A stretch of DNA of 64,000 nt, taken from contig CP004391.1 of NCBI GenBank assembly GCA_000973525.1, forward strand, positions 1,264,001 through 1,328,000. The letters run 5' to 3'. The first letter of the stretch is position 1. Every line of letters starts with the position of its first letter. This document shows positions 19,046 to 29,713 of this stretch, one piece after another. Position numbers and translations under genes: made by a program. The notes beneath the pieces were generated by a model, which did no database searches, had not been told where the DNA came from, and was given only the letters and a program-made list of their open reading frames with translations. Source of the stretch: Pasteurella multocida subsp. multocida OH4807 (GTDB lineage Bacteria > Pseudomonadota > Gammaproteobacteria > Enterobacterales > Pasteurellaceae).

Positions 19046-19547
19046 TCACATTCTTCTTTTAGCCACATTATTTACAGTGACATTGCCTGCTTTTGCACTG
19101 AAAAGCGATTCACAACAACCAATTAATATCGTCTCTGAAAATCAATCGTTAGATATGGACAATAGCATTGTGACTTTTACTGATAACGTTGTGATTACAC
19201 AAGGTTCGATTTTAATTCGTGCGGCTAAAGTCATTATCAAACGCCCTGCCGAAAATTCAGGTAAAAAAGAGACTATTGAAGCCTTTGGCAAACCCGTGAC
19301 TTTTTATCAAAAATTGGATGATGGCAAACCTGTAGAAGGAAAAGCTCATAATGTGCATTATGATCTCACACATGAGTTCTTAACCTTGACAGGTGATGCT
19401 GAATTGAAACAATTAGACAGCAAAATCAATAGCGACCTCATTACTTATGATGTCAATAAACAAGAATTAAAAGCCAATAGTACAGGTCAATCTCGCGTCC
19501 GCACTGTACTTATTCCAACACAATTGAATGATAAAAATAAAAAATAA
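19029..19547 (+). CDS. lptA: LPS transport periplasmic protein LptA
   Basis: Periplasmic bridge protein carrying LPS from LptC to LptD. The 172-residue precursor has a signal peptide ending about residue 22 (TLPAFA) and an OstA-like beta-jellyroll beginning [16 protein letters not shown]. Start is within the end of lptC, implying coupled translation. Confidence 0.95.
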   Translation: MKLTSNHILLLATLFTVTLPAFALKSDSQQPINIVSENQSLDMDNSIVTFTDNVVITQGSILIRAAKVIIKRPAENSGKKETIEAFGKPVTFYQKLDDGKPVEGKAHNVHYDLTHEFLTLTGDAELKQLDSKINSDLITYDVNKQELKANSTGQSRVRTVLIPTQLNDKNKK

Positions 19548-19555
19548 GGTTGAGT

Positions 19556-20281
19556 ATGTCCATTCTTTATGCTGAAAACTTAGCTAAAAGCTATAAAAAT
19601 CGTCAAGTTGTTTCAGATGTGAGCTTAACAGTGCATTCAAGTGAAATTGTTGGTTTACTGGGTCCAAATGGTGCGGGTAAAACGACGACTTTTTATATGG
19701 TGGTCGGTTTAGTCAATCATGATCAAGGTAAAATCCGTATCGATGAAGAAGATATCAGTTTACTCCCTATGCACAATCGTGCTCAACGTGGTATTGGCTA
19801 TCTTCCACAAGAAGCCTCTATCTTTCGTCGTTTAAGCGTCTACGACAACTTGATGGCAGTATTAGAAATTCGTCAAGATTTGACGGCTGAACAACGCCGT
19901 GCAAGAGCAGATGAACTGATTGACGAATTTAATATTGGTCATATTCGCCACAATTTAGGGCAATCGCTTTCTGGAGGCGAACGCCGCCGAGTTGAGATTG
20001 CGCGTGCATTAGCGGCTAATCCAAAATTTATTTTACTTGATGAACCCTTTGCAGGTGTTGATCCCATTTCGGTGATTGATATTAAGAAAATCATCATGGA
20101 TCTGCGTGATCGGGGATTAGGCGTGCTTATCACGGATCACAATGTGCGAGAAACATTAGATGTCTGTGAACGCGCTTATATTGTGAGTGCGGGGAAAATG
20201 ATTGCAACAGGTACGCCCGAAGAAATCCTTAATAATGAACAAGTTAAACGTGTGTATTTAGGCGAAGAATTTAAACTTTAA
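19556..20281 (+). CDS. lptB: LPS export ATPase LptB
   Basis: Cytoplasmic ATPase of LptB2FGC that drives LPS extraction. From the ATG at 19556, with AAGG six bases upstream, it is 241 residues: Walker [11 protein letters not shown], signature [15 protein letters not shown] and Walker B FILLDEPF. An in-frame TTG at 19550 is a less likely start. ptsN follows after two bases; the rpoN and hpf genes found here in enterics are absent. Confidence 0.97.
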   Translation: MSILYAENLAKSYKNRQVVSDVSLTVHSSEIVGLLGPNGAGKTTTFYMVVGLVNHDQGKIRIDEEDISLLPMHNRAQRGIGYLPQEASIFRRLSVYDNLMAVLEIRQDLTAEQRRARADELIDEFNIGHIRHNLGQSLSGGERRRVEIARALAANPKFILLDEPFAGVDPISVIDIKKIIMDLRDRGLGVLITDHNVRETLDVCERAYIVSAGKMIATGTPEEILNNEQVKRVYLGEEFKL

Positions 20282-20283
20282 TT

Positions 20284-20817
20284 ATGATCAAATTTACTGA
20301 ATTACTCAGACCAGAATATATTCGTCAAGGATTAATTTGTTCGAGCAAAAAACGTTTGTTTGAAATAATCACACAAATCATTGCCGAGCAAATTCAACTA
20401 GAAAATGCAGAACAACTGTGTTTTGACTGTTTACTCAGCCGAGAAAAAATAGGCAATTCTGGCTTAGGAAACGGCATCGCGATGCCTAAAGCACGTATCC
20501 CTGGAGGTAATGTCCCACTTGCGGTCTTTATTCATCTTGACTCACCCGTAGATTACGAGTCAGCAGATCATCGTGATGTAGACTTAGTGCTCGCCCTACT
20601 GGTACCAGAAAAAATGTGTGAACAATACATGAGTGTTTTACCCGAGCTTGCTGACAATATTTCAGATAAAACCCTTTGTAAACAACTTCGTGCGGCACAA
20701 AGCGTGGAAGAAATTTGGCATATTTTTGAGAATTTTGATCAACAGCAAGAACACGAAACGCCACTAGCTTCTCTAGATGAAAAAAATATCATCGACGAGA
20801 ACCATGAATCCGTTTAA
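20284..20817 (+). CDS. ptsN: PtsN-like EIIA-Ntr domain protein lacking the phospho-histidine
   Basis: A 177-residue EIIA domain of the nitrogen PTS. In E. coli the segment GNGIAIPHGK holds the phosphorylated histidine; here the aligned segment reads [11 protein letters not shown], with lysine (K69, codon 20488-20490) in its place. The rest of the fold is kept ([28 protein letters not shown]). A conventional phosphorelay is therefore unlikely, and the protein may act only by binding partners. Context lptB-ptsN-rapZ, with npr absent after rapZ, also suggests a reduced system. The C-terminal 25 residues are extra, acidic and poorly conserved. Confidence 0.88.
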   Translation: MIKFTELLRPEYIRQGLICSSKKRLFEIITQIIAEQIQLENAEQLCFDCLLSREKIGNSGLGNGIAMPKARIPGGNVPLAVFIHLDSPVDYESADHRDVDLVLALLVPEKMCEQYMSVLPELADNISDKTLCKQLRAAQSVEEIWHIFENFDQQQEHETPLASLDEKNIIDENHESV

Positions 20818-20839
20818 CAAACTAGCAACAGGTAATACT

Positions 20840-21703
20840 ATGGAAATTATCATTGTGAGTGGACGTTCTGGCGCAGGGAAATCTGTTGCGCTACGAGCAT
20901 TAGAAGATATCGGCTATTATTGTGTAGACAATTTGCCACTCGATTTATTGCCTAAATTAGCTGATATTTTATCTGCCAACCACCGTTCTGTTGCGATTAG
21001 CTTAGACATTCGTAACCTGCCGCATTCCTCAGAAACACTTGAACAATTACTCACTAAAGTACAGGCACTTCATCAGGTCAAAATCATTTTTTTAGAAACC
21101 GATCGTGGCACGCTGATCCGTCGTTATAGTGACTCACGTCGCTTACATCCTCTCTCTGTACAAGATTTGTCATTAGAAGCCGCCATTGATGAGGAACAGA
21201 AATACCTAGATCCGCTTATTCAGCACGCGAATTTAATCATTGATACTACTCGACTGTCTACACATGAATTAGCTGAACGTTTACGTGATTTCTTGTGCGG
21301 TAAATCCGATAAAACTTTAAAAATAATTTTCCAATCTTTTGGTTTCAAATATGGTCTGCCGTTAGATGCGGACTATGTGTTTGATGTGCGTTTTTTGCCT
21401 AATCCGCATTGGAATCCAGAGTTACGCCCTCTAACTGGCTTGGATGAACCCGTTGCAGAGTTTTTAAATAAACACAATGAGGTGAATAACTTTATTTATT
21501 TAACACGTCATTATATTGAAACGTGGCTCCCGATGTTAGAACAAAATAACCGCAGTTATCTGACAATTGCCATTGGCTGTACTGGTGGGAAGCATCGTTC
21601 AGTCTATATCACAGAACAACTTGGGCAATATTTCAAAGCGAAAGGTAAAAATGTCCAAATTCAACACAAATCACTTGCTAAACACAAAAAAACTGAAAAA
21701 TGA
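20840..21703 (+). CDS. rapZ: RNase adapter protein RapZ
   Basis: In E. coli RapZ binds the sRNAs GlmY and GlmZ and guides RNase E to GlmZ, setting glucosamine-6-phosphate synthase levels; the target in this organism is not evident from the window. From the ATG at 20840 ([15 protein letters not shown]) the protein is 287 residues. It has a Walker A near the N-terminus, a second nucleotide motif around DTTRLS and the conserved C-terminal [10 protein letters not shown]. It ends in a lysine-rich tail, as expected for RNA binding. Confidence 0.95.
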   Translation: MEIIIVSGRSGAGKSVALRALEDIGYYCVDNLPLDLLPKLADILSANHRSVAISLDIRNLPHSSETLEQLLTKVQALHQVKIIFLETDRGTLIRRYSDSRRLHPLSVQDLSLEAAIDEEQKYLDPLIQHANLIIDTTRLSTHELAERLRDFLCGKSDKTLKIIFQSFGFKYGLPLDADYVFDVRFLPNPHWNPELRPLTGLDEPVAEFLNKHNEVNNFIYLTRHYIETWLPMLEQNNRSYLTIAIGCTGGKHRSVYITEQLGQYFKAKGKNVQIQHKSLAKHKKTEK

Positions 21704-21707
21704 GCCC

Positions 21708-21732
21708 AAAAAGGAACGATTCGTTCCTTTTT
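21708..21732. terminator. bidirectional terminator between rapZ and xseA
   Basis: AAAAAGGAACGA / TCGTTCCTTTTT inverted repeat, with A- and T-tracts for the two convergent genes. It includes the first bases of the xseA stop codon. Confidence 0.88.
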
Positions 21733-23065
21733 ACTTTTTATGTATCGCGATAATTTCGCTAACCAACTCCCCTTGCATTAAACGCGTTCTTAACCGCTCC
21801 CCTACGCTAACCTGTGCTGGATTGGTGACAGCTTGCCCCTGTTGATTTTCGACAATAGCGTATCCTCTTGCTAATACTTTAAGTGGACTGAGTCCATCTA
21901 ACAGACCACAAGCCCGTACAAGTTGATGTTGTTTTTGAGTGAAAAGTTGACGCCATGCTCCGTTCAATCTCATATCTAATTGATACACATAATGCTGGAG
22001 TTTCTGTATCCGTAGAGGTAAGGACGTTTTCTGTAACTGTTCATTCAGTGCGGTCAGTTTATAACGATTTTTATTGAGTTGAGCCTGCATACTTAACTGC
22101 AAACGATGAGACAATTGTTGCATACGTTGCTGTTGGACACGTAATTGAGTATGAGGATGTTGATGTTGTAAACGTAGACGCAGACGCTGTAGCTGTTGTG
22201 TTCTTTCAGCAAACACGCGGTCAAGTGCCATTTCTAGACGCTGAGCATAGTAATATAATTGTTGCAATAATTCCTGTTGGTTACGGCTCACTAATTCCGC
22301 GGCTGCAGAAGGTGTGGGAGCACGTAAATCTGCCACAAAATCAGCGATCGTCACATCCGTTTCATGCCCCACAGCACTGATCACAGGAAGCGTGGAATTA
22401 AAAATAGCACGGGCAACCTCTTCTTCATTAAAACACCACAAATCTTCTAACGATCCCCCACCCCGTCCTACAATTAAGACATCCACTTCCTGACGACGAT
22501 TAGCTAACTCAATCATTTGGACAATTTCTGCAGTGGCCTCTTTACCTTGTACTGCCGTAGGATAAATCACAACTTTTAACGTTGGATCACGACGCGCTAA
22601 TATTTGCAACATATCTTGTAACGCGGCGCCTGTTTTCGAAGTGACAATCCCCACCGCTTTACTAAAAGAAGGGAGCGTTTTCTTCAAATGCTGTGCAAAT
22701 AATCCTTCCGCCGCCAGTTTCATTTTCAACACATCGAACTGCTGTTGTAATAAGCCCTCACCCGCAGGATGCATACTCTCAATAATAATTTGATAATCAC
22801 CACGTGGTTCATACAAACTGACACTTGCACGAACGAGGACCTGCATGCCATTTTGTGGACGAAAAACAACTCGCATATTTTTCATACGAAACATGGCAGC
22901 ACGTACCTGTGCTTGCTCATCTTTTAACGTTAAATACCAGTGCCCTGATACAGGCTGGCTAAAATTGGAAATTTCTCCCGTTAACCAGACTTGCCCCAGC
23001 TGATTTTCTAACATCAAGCGAACAGATTGATTCAGTTGCGAAACAGAATAAATTTGCTCAGACAT
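21731..23065 (-). CDS. xseA: exodeoxyribonuclease VII large subunit
   Basis: Catalytic subunit of ExoVII, which degrades single-stranded DNA from both ends. The 444-residue product has the N-terminal OB-fold (VSQLNQSVR, VWLTGEISNFSQP), the catalytic core with GRGGGSLEDLWCFNEE and GHETDVTIADFVAD, and a long glutamine- and arginine-rich coiled-coil region (about 270-380). Single gene. Confidence 0.97.
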   Translation of the reverse strand: MSEQIYSVSQLNQSVRLMLENQLGQVWLTGEISNFSQPVSGHWYLTLKDEQAQVRAAMFRMKNMRVVFRPQNGMQVLVRASVSLYEPRGDYQIIIESMHPAGEGLLQQQFDVLKMKLAAEGLFAQHLKKTLPSFSKAVGIVTSKTGAALQDMLQILARRDPTLKVVIYPTAVQGKEATAEIVQMIELANRRQEVDVLIVGRGGGSLEDLWCFNEEEVARAIFNSTLPVISAVGHETDVTIADFVADLRAPTPSAAAELVSRNQQELLQQLYYYAQRLEMALDRVFAERTQQLQRLRLRLQHQHPHTQLRVQQQRMQQLSHRLQLSMQAQLNKNRYKLTALNEQLQKTSLPLRIQKLQHYVYQLDMRLNGAWRQLFTQKQHQLVRACGLLDGLSPLKVLARGYAIVENQQGQAVTNPAQVSVGERLRTRLMQGELVSEIIAIHKK

Positions 23066-23120
23066 ACGCGAAACCTTTATTTAAACACGCACAGAGGATG
23101 AAAAACACAAACGAAAGTCC

Positions 23121-24317
23121 TTATTCTTCAAGTAATACCCAACCATCATCAAGCCAGTTACATAACGAATCAAGCAATAAATCTAACGCCATATCGGGAT
23201 TTGCTTCTTGTGCACATGCCTCGTTCAAAAAAGCAAAATCGACGCGTTTCCCATCGGCGAGGCGTTGTAATACCCTAGCCTCTACTGGATTGAGTTCATC
23301 TAACCATTCACCGTTTGCATAAAGGCGTAATGGGTTTTCAAGATAGAGCAATTTACAATTGTTATCCTGTACAAGCGTGCCATGTTCTTCCAAAATAGCC
23401 CGCACTTCATCTAGATCACAATATTCTTCAGTAGCAAATAAATCATAACGTCTCGTACTCACTGTCGTCGCAACAGCATGTTGAAATAAACGGTCAAATT
23501 GCGCAGAGTCCGCTAAAGTGGTTAAAAATTGTTGTTTCATCCTTTGAATCATAGCGGGATCAAGTTTACCCGTTTCTTGTTCACTAGGACTCAAGCGCAG
23601 CGGAAGATGGAGCGCAGTCACATCAATCTCGGGTAATGCTTGGCATATGCCTTTATTGATATTCTCAAACAAATCCGCGACGTTCGGATACCGCAAACCA
23701 AATGAGAATGTTAAGCAGTCATCTTCAGCGACCCCATAATGAGATAAACGAGAAGGCACATAAAGGATATCGCCAGGAGCCAAAACTTCATCAAAAATCA
23801 ACTCGCCCATATCGTCAAAAATACGAATAGGTTGATTGGCTTTAAATGATGTACTTGGATCACACCACTTCCCTAGCTGCCAACGACGGTGACCATACCC
23901 CTGCACTAAAAATACATCGTATTCATCATAATGTTTGCCAACGGATCCACCCTTAGGGGCATAAGACACCATAATGTCATCTCGTTGCCATTGTGGAATA
24001 AAACCAAATGCGTTCCATAATTCCCCTAACTCCGTCGACCATTGCTCTAAATTTTGCACTAATACGGACCAATGTGCTGGTAGAGCAGCAAAATCCGTTT
24101 CACTCAACGGACTACGCGTTAATTGCCACTTGTCTGCTGAAAATTGTTTAACAAGACGCGCAGTCACGCCTTCTTGTTGAGCCAATGCAATAATCTCTTC
24201 TGGTTCAAACATCCCGACAATTTGCGGTAAGCCAGCACGAATTAACAGCGGCTTTTTTTGCCAATAATCACGTAAAAAGATCTCTGGTGTGATGCCTTCG
24301 GGTAAACAAAATGCCAT
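23121..24317 (-). CDS. roxA: ribosomal protein uL16 3-hydroxylase (JmjC-type cupin)
   Basis: YcfD/RoxA is an Fe(II)- and 2-oxoglutarate-dependent oxygenase that hydroxylates an arginine of ribosomal protein L16. From the ATG at 24317 (MAFCLPEGIT), preceded by AGGA, the protein is 398 residues. The iron-binding HxD motif appears in GKHYDEYDVF, and YVPSRLSHYGVAEDD supplies the distal histidine; a C-terminal winged-helix region follows. The frame is open 35 codons further upstream, but that part overlaps rnfH and is not family-like. Confidence 0.92.
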   Translation of the reverse strand: MAFCLPEGITPEIFLRDYWQKKPLLIRAGLPQIVGMFEPEEIIALAQQEGVTARLVKQFSADKWQLTRSPLSETDFAALPAHWSVLVQNLEQWSTELGELWNAFGFIPQWQRDDIMVSYAPKGGSVGKHYDEYDVFLVQGYGHRRWQLGKWCDPSTSFKANQPIRIFDDMGELIFDEVLAPGDILYVPSRLSHYGVAEDDCLTFSFGLRYPNVADLFENINKGICQALPEIDVTALHLPLRLSPSEQETGKLDPAMIQRMKQQFLTTLADSAQFDRLFQHAVATTVSTRRYDLFATEEYCDLDEVRAILEEHGTLVQDNNCKLLYLENPLRLYANGEWLDELNPVEARVLQRLADGKRVDFAFLNEACAQEANPDMALDLLLDSLCNWLDDGWVLLEE

Positions 24318-24327
24318 ATGTTGTATC

Positions 24328-24636
24328 CTATTTTTGTTTTTCTTTCGCTTGAGCTGCCTGCTGTTCTGCACGTTTACGACGAATTTCTTTCGGATCGGCG
24401 AGCAACGGGCGATAAATTTCAATTCGATCTCCGTCTTTTAACAAATCAGTGAGTTTTGCGGGGCGACTAAAAATACCGACTTTATTTTCTCGCAAATCAA
24501 TTTCCGTGAATTGTTGCAAAATGCCTGATTGCAAAATCGCCGTCTGAATCATTGTTCCCTCGTCTACACTAAGCTTCTTGAGATAATAACGTTCTGGATA
24601 AGCATAAACAATTTCAATATGAATTTGAGCCACCAT
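24328..24636 (-). CDS. rnfH: RnfH-family ubiquitin-like protein
   Basis: A 102-residue UPF0125/RnfH family protein with a beta-grasp fold ([18 protein letters not shown] start, [10 protein letters not shown] near the end), finishing in a charged tail. Molecular function is not established. The start at 24636 has AGAGG upstream and overlaps the end of ratA by 23 bp; ratA-rnfH pairing is conserved in gammaproteobacteria. Confidence 0.9.
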   Translation of the reverse strand: MVAQIHIEIVYAYPERYYLKKLSVDEGTMIQTAILQSGILQQFTEIDLRENKVGIFSRPAKLTDLLKDGDRIEIYRPLLADPKEIRRKRAEQQAAQAKEKQK

Positions 24637-25060
24637 ACACCTCTTTTGCACGTTGTTTAAAGGCTGCGATCATACGTGTCGTTAAATGTGTAAAAATCTG
24701 TCCAAATGCCATCGCAATAATCGGATTTGAAAATTCAAACTCCAATGTTAAGGCAATTTTACAACAACGTTCATCTAGTGCCTCAAACGTCCATTCCCCT
24801 TGTAAAAATTGAAAGGGACCTTCCACTAACTGCATACGAATCGCACGATTTTCTAGCATCGTATTCTGGGTAGTAAATCGCTGACGAATCCCTGCTTTGG
24901 CGATCACTAACTCTGCTGTCACAACATTTGCTTGCTGAGTTAACGTTCGTCCTTCTACACATCCTGGTACAAACTCAGAATACTGCTCATAATTATTGAC
25001 TAATTGATACATTTGTGCCGCACTATACGGAACTAATGCATTTTGATTAATGACTGGCAT
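24614..25060 (-). CDS. ratA: RatA-type START-domain protein
   Basis: A 148-residue protein of the YfjG/RatA family (SRPBCC/START fold, related to coenzyme Q-binding COQ10 proteins). In E. coli RatA is reported to block ribosomal subunit association, while homologues bind ubiquinone, so toxin labels should be read with care. Conserved opening [14 protein letters not shown] and EFVPGCVEG are present. Upstream partner of rnfH. Confidence 0.88.
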   Translation of the reverse strand: MPVINQNALVPYSAAQMYQLVNNYEQYSEFVPGCVEGRTLTQQANVVTAELVIAKAGIRQRFTTQNTMLENRAIRMQLVEGPFQFLQGEWTFEALDERCCKIALTLEFEFSNPIIAMAFGQIFTHLTTRMIAAFKQRAKEVYGGSNSY

Positions 25061-25146
25061 AGTATGACTACTTATTTTTCAAAACATTTTTGTGTATTAT
25101 AACGGAAAAATGCAGTCTAAATAAGCAAAGAATTGGGATAACAACA

Positions 25147-26244
25147 ATGAATATTAAGAAACTTTTCCTTTCACTTTTACAAAATCGACAAAGCCACCCT
25201 TCCCCAATTCAATTTGAACAAATTCATCGGATTCTGCTTCGCCCACTCGGTTTTGCCATTGGCGATGCAACTGTCCACACCGCCCACTTGAAACAACTCA
25301 AAGCGTTATTCCCCCAAGCGAAAATTGGTGTCGTCGTACACGGGGCAAATAAAGCCATTTATCAAGCTTCGGGATTAGTCGATGAATATGTAGAACGTAA
25401 TATTTTCAGCTACATGAAGCACGCAAAAAAATGGGATTTGCTGCTAGATTTTGAAAATAACTTTAACTCAGCCTCTTTATTTATGGATCGTATTTTGATG
25501 CCCAAATGGATCGTAATTTTCCGCAAATACAATAAAAAATATTATAACTTTGACACAATAAAAAGTTACGATGTGCATTGCCCGCAACAAGAGAATGCGC
25601 GACTCAGTCATTATTTAATGCACTCGATCTTTAGCGAACATTTTCAATTATCAGAACCCGAGAGTGAGTTACATACCACTGAAGAAAATCGAGAAAAAAT
25701 ATCAGCTTATTGGCAAAAAAATCAATTTCGTTTATTACTTTGTCCACAAGGCAGCAAACGCCAAATTCCTGAAACAGAACTGGCTAACTTACTGAATGCA
25801 AGTTTAACAGGGGCGCTTGCCCAACAAGTCCAATGCCTTATCGGTTATACGCCGACTGCGGCAGAGTATTGTGCGAAACTCAGCGCACTATGCCCAAAAC
25901 TCAATATTACCCTTTCGCCACAAACTACGTTAGACGAATATTTAGCACTCGTAGAAAGTGCAGAGCTCGTTATCGCTGTTGACGGCGGGTCGTTACATCT
26001 TGCTTGCGCCTTTAAAAAACCGTTATTGAGTTTTTTTGCCAATAGTCAACCGAATCTCAGCACATGGGAACCGCTTATTCCAAGCCAAGTTCCCCACTTA
26101 AAAATTATTAGTGCTCATCCAGAAAATACTTATGCCAGTGACACGCAAGATTTTCCTTTAACACAAGCAATTCCTTGGTTAACAGAACAAATCATGACGT
26201 TGAGTAAACCGCCGTTTTCCGCTACAATACGCCACTCTTTTTAA
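25147..26244 (+). CDS. glycosyltransferase family 9 (heptosyltransferase-like)
   Basis: A 365-residue cytoplasmic GT9 enzyme, the family that adds heptose to LPS core from ADP-heptose. The N-terminal domain has LLRPLGFAIGDATVH and the C-terminal nucleotide-sugar site is seen in ELVIAVDGGSLHLACAF (around residue 280). The start at 25147 (MNIKKLF) is preferred over an upstream one that adds 19 residues. Divergence from the classical DTGLSH motif makes the donor and acceptor uncertain; it could belong to outer-core LPS assembly. No LPS cluster is next to it. Confidence 0.72.
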   Translation: MNIKKLFLSLLQNRQSHPSPIQFEQIHRILLRPLGFAIGDATVHTAHLKQLKALFPQAKIGVVVHGANKAIYQASGLVDEYVERNIFSYMKHAKKWDLLLDFENNFNSASLFMDRILMPKWIVIFRKYNKKYYNFDTIKSYDVHCPQQENARLSHYLMHSIFSEHFQLSEPESELHTTEENREKISAYWQKNQFRLLLCPQGSKRQIPETELANLLNASLTGALAQQVQCLIGYTPTAAEYCAKLSALCPKLNITLSPQTTLDEYLALVESAELVIAVDGGSLHLACAFKKPLLSFFANSQPNLSTWEPLIPSQVPHLKIISAHPENTYASDTQDFPLTQAIPWLTEQIMTLSKPPFSATIRHSF

Positions 26245-26261
26245 CGTGTGGAAGAAAGTGA

Positions 26262-26846
26262 ATGTCTGAAATCAAATTAATTGTCGGACTCGGTAATCCA
26301 GGGGATAAATATGCGGATACACGCCATAATGCAGGCGAGTGGCTGATTGATCGTCTCGCGCGTCGTTTTAATCTGACGCTTGTCCCAGAAAATAAATATT
26401 TCGGTAAAACTGCTCGCGCCCTCATTAATGGACAGGAAATCCGCTTTCTCGTTCCAACCACGTTTATGAATTTAAGTGGAAAAGCCATCAGCGCATTAGC
26501 CAATTTCTACCGTATCAAACCTGAAGAAATCTTAGTTATTCATGATGAACTCGATTTACCGCCTGGCGTAGCAAAAATTAAACAAGGTGGGGGACACGGT
26601 GGACACAATGGTCTACGTGATACAATCGCACAATTGGCAAATAACAAAAACTTCTATCGTTTACGAATTGGAATAGGTCATCCTGGTGACAAAAATGCCG
26701 TTTCAGCTTACGTATTAGGCAAACCTTCCCCAACAGATTGGCAACGTATCGAGCTCGCCTTAGAGGAAGCCACTGACTGTGTTGAAATCTTAATAAAAGA
26801 AGGCATCACAAAAGCAACAAACCGCTTAAATAGTTTTAAAGCATAA
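26262..26846 (+). CDS. pth: peptidyl-tRNA hydrolase
   Basis: Recycles tRNA from aborted peptidyl-tRNAs; essential in most bacteria. The 194-residue protein has [18 protein letters not shown] with the catalytic histidine near residue 22, FMNLSGKA and [11 protein letters not shown]. It is followed after 35 bp by ychF, the order found widely. Confidence 0.98.
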   Translation: MSEIKLIVGLGNPGDKYADTRHNAGEWLIDRLARRFNLTLVPENKYFGKTARALINGQEIRFLVPTTFMNLSGKAISALANFYRIKPEEILVIHDELDLPPGVAKIKQGGGHGGHNGLRDTIAQLANNKNFYRLRIGIGHPGDKNAVSAYVLGKPSPTDWQRIELALEEATDCVEILIKEGITKATNRLNSFKA

Positions 26847-26881
26847 TTTTTTAAAGATAACCAAATAATGAAGGAAAGATC

Positions 26882-27973
26882 ATGGGATTCAAATGTGGCA
26901 TCGTCGGGTTACCTAACGTAGGTAAATCCACTCTTTTTAATGCATTAACTAAAGCGGGCATTGAAGCAGCAAACTACCCTTTTTGTACGATTGAACCGAA
27001 TACAGGGGTAGTGCCAATGCCTGATCCTCGCCTTGATGCCCTTGCTGCTATTGTCGACCCAGAACGTGTTTTACCGACCACTATGGAATTTGTGGATATC
27101 GCGGGGTTAGTTGCCGGTGCAAGTAAAGGGGAAGGTCTCGGAAATAAATTCTTAGCCAACATTCGCGAAACCGATGCCATTGGTCATGTGGTGCGTTGTT
27201 TCGAAAATGACGATATCGTGCACGTAGCGGGTAAAATCGATCCTGCTGAAGATATTGATACCATTAACACAGAGCTGGCATTAGCGGATTTAGATAGCTG
27301 TGAACGTGCCATTCAACGTTTACAAAAACGTGCAAAAGGTGGCGATAAAGACGCAAAATTTGAGCTTGCTATTATGGAAAAAATCTTACCTGTCCTTGAA
27401 AACGCGGGTATGATTCGCTCAATTGGATTAGATAAAGATGAGTTACAAGCAATCAAAGGCTACAATTTCTTAACGTTAAAGCCAACAATGTATATTGCTA
27501 ACGTGAATGAAGATGGCTTTGAAAACAATCCTTATTTGGATCGCGTACGTGATATTGCAGAAAAAGAAGGGGCTGTTGTTGTGCCTGTTTGTGCCGCAAT
27601 CGAATCTGAAATTGCAGAATTAGATGACGAAGAAAAAATCGACTTTTTACAGGATTTAGGTATCGAAGAACCTGGATTAAATCGCGTAATTCGTGCTGGC
27701 TATAAGTTACTTAACTTACAAACTTACTTTACTGCGGGCGTAAAAGAAGTTCGTGCTTGGACAATTCCTGTTGGTGCAACGGCACCAAAAGCGGCCGCTG
27801 TAATCCATACTGATTTTGAGAAAGGGTTTATTCGTGCCGAAGTCATTTCTTACGACGATTTTATTCAGTACAAAGGTGAAGCAGGTGCCAAAGATGCGGG
27901 CAAATGGCGCTTAGAAGGCAAAGACTATATTGTACAAGATGGCGATGTCATGCATTTCCGTTTCAATGTCTAA
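26882..27973 (+). CDS. ychF: redox-regulated ATPase YchF
   Basis: Obg-family P-loop protein (OLA1 homologue) that prefers ATP and binds ribosomes. The 363-residue product has [14 protein letters not shown] at residues 8-21, [10 protein letters not shown] as the G3 region, a coiled-coil insert and a C-terminal TGS domain ([15 protein letters not shown]). Terminator directly downstream. Confidence 0.97.
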   Translation: MGFKCGIVGLPNVGKSTLFNALTKAGIEAANYPFCTIEPNTGVVPMPDPRLDALAAIVDPERVLPTTMEFVDIAGLVAGASKGEGLGNKFLANIRETDAIGHVVRCFENDDIVHVAGKIDPAEDIDTINTELALADLDSCERAIQRLQKRAKGGDKDAKFELAIMEKILPVLENAGMIRSIGLDKDELQAIKGYNFLTLKPTMYIANVNEDGFENNPYLDRVRDIAEKEGAVVVPVCAAIESEIAELDDEEKIDFLQDLGIEEPGLNRVIRAGYKLLNLQTYFTAGVKEVRAWTIPVGATAPKAAAVIHTDFEKGFIRAEVISYDDFIQYKGEAGAKDAGKWRLEGKDYIVQDGDVMHFRFNV

Positions 27974-27981
27974 AATCCGTT

Positions 27982-28022
27982 AAAAAAGCACCGCACTAAA
28001 AACAATTGTGCGGTGCTTTTTT
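27982..28022 (+). terminator. intrinsic terminator after ychF
   Basis: 15-bp stem AAAAAAGCACCGCAC / GTGCGGTGCTTTTTT with an 11-base loop. It contains GTGCGGT-like sequence but is not an exact uptake core on either arm. Confidence 0.9.
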
Positions 28023-28059
28023 CATTCTCATTCATAATAACAATAAGAGAAGACAGTAG

Positions 28060-29472
28060 ATGTCGAGTAAAAAAATTGGATTAGTCTCCCTTACCGCATT
28101 AGTGCTCAGTTCAATGATTGGTTCGGGAATTTTTAGCTTGCCTCAAAATATGGCAGAAGTCGCAGGGGCAGAAGCCTTGATCATTGGGTGGATGATTACA
28201 GGTATTGGGATCATTTTTCTTGGGTTATCTTTTTTCTATATCTCGCGCTTAAAGCCCGAGCTAGATGGTGGAATTTATACTTATGCCAGAGAAGGTTTTG
28301 GTGATTTAGTCGGTTTTTTGTCTGCTTGGGGATATTGGCTATGTGCAACGATTGGCAGTGTTGGCTATTTAGTCGTGGCATTTGAAGGAATTGGTTTATT
28401 CACGGACCATGAAAATCATATCTTATTCGGACAAGGAAATACACCTTTTGCCTTTTTAGGCGCCTCCCTCGTAGTCTGGTTAGTCCATTGGCTCATTACT
28501 CGAGGCGTCAAAGAAGCCGCATTTCTCAACTTACTCGCGACATTTGTGAAAGCATTCCCTTTAGTCTTATTCATCGTCTTAGCCGCTTGGTACTTTTCAC
28601 CACAAACCTTCCAATCTGATTTGAAAGCCCTCGAATTAAATCACTCCATTTCGGAGCAAGTTAAAAATACGATGCTCATTACTCTATGGGTGTTCGTCGG
28701 AGTAGAAGGCGCTGCTGTTCTCTCTGCTCACGCAAAAAAACGCAGTGATGTTGGCTTAGCAACCGTACTGGGAATTGTTATTGCATTAGTCCTATACGTC
28801 GCCATTACTGTTTTATCCCTCGGTATTTTACCACGTGAAACGATCGCAAGCATGCCTAATCCATCTATGGCGGGTTTATTAGAAGCCATGATTGGCAGCA
28901 GTGGTAAAGTTATTATTACCGCCTGTTTAATTGTTTCTGTTCTCGCATCATATATCAGTTGGACGATGTATTCTGCGGAGGTCCCCTATCGTGGCGCAAA
29001 ACATGGGGCTTTTCCAAAAATATTAAATAAACTCAATGAGAACGATACACCGATCAATTCACTTTGGTTTACGAATATTGTGGTGCAATTGTGCTTAGTT
29101 TTAGTCTTAATGACAGGGAAAAGCTATAACGCGTTGCTCCTTATTTCGACTTCGATGATTTTGGTGCCTTACTTCTTAATTGGTGCGTATTTACTCAAAC
29201 TTGCGATTCAGCGTCAAAGCGCTTGGTATATTAAATTAACAGGCTTGATGGCATCACTCTATGGGGTGTGGATCATTTATGCCGCAGGCTTAGATTACTT
29301 ATTATTATCGGTTTTACTCTATATGCCTGGCATTGCAATTTACTTATATTCACGGTACCAACACCAAGGTCAAAGCTTACGCTTGAAAACGGGTGAAAAA
29401 ATTTTCTTATGTATGATGGCAATCGCTTTTGTCTTTGCCCTTTACAATAATCTCACTCACTTTTATTCATAA
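28060..29472 (+). CDS. APC-family basic amino acid antiporter (ArcD-like)
   Basis: A 470-residue inner-membrane transporter with about 12-13 hydrophobic helices. The first helix has the APC substrate motif SSMIGSGIFSLPQN (residues 17-30). Overall pattern resembles arginine/ornithine or lysine antiporters (ArcD, YdgI); exact substrate cannot be read from sequence. No arginine deiminase genes are adjacent. Confidence 0.82.
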   Translation: MSSKKIGLVSLTALVLSSMIGSGIFSLPQNMAEVAGAEALIIGWMITGIGIIFLGLSFFYISRLKPELDGGIYTYAREGFGDLVGFLSAWGYWLCATIGSVGYLVVAFEGIGLFTDHENHILFGQGNTPFAFLGASLVVWLVHWLITRGVKEAAFLNLLATFVKAFPLVLFIVLAAWYFSPQTFQSDLKALELNHSISEQVKNTMLITLWVFVGVEGAAVLSAHAKKRSDVGLATVLGIVIALVLYVAITVLSLGILPRETIASMPNPSMAGLLEAMIGSSGKVIITACLIVSVLASYISWTMYSAEVPYRGAKHGAFPKILNKLNENDTPINSLWFTNIVVQLCLVLVLMTGKSYNALLLISTSMILVPYFLIGAYLLKLAIQRQSAWYIKLTGLMASLYGVWIIYAAGLDYLLLSVLLYMPGIAIYLYSRYQHQGQSLRLKTGEKIFLCMMAIAFVFALYNNLTHFYS

Positions 29473-29480
29473 ATACGTGA

Positions 29481-29511
29481 GCAACGTGTGCTTCGTTTTA
29501 ACACACGTTGC
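29481..29511 (+). other. stem-loop downstream of the APC transporter gene
   Basis: 10-bp perfect stem GCAACGTGTG / CACACGTTGC, 11-base loop, just after the stop. No T-run follows, so it is not a clear intrinsic terminator. The rest of the gap up to 29713 shows nothing I can name. Confidence 0.45.
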
Positions 29512-29713
29512 CCTCTACCATATTTATCAAAATCCCTCAAACCACCTCTATTTCAATGCCCGAGTGAATCAACGCTACATTGCTAAATCATCAATTTTCA
29601 TCTCGTCATTGATGTCAACCTAACGAGGCAAAATGTCACAAAACTTTTTATAGTCTGGACAAATGATTTGCACTAGAATGAGCCAATCCACCTCGTTTAT
29701 AAGGAAGAATATA

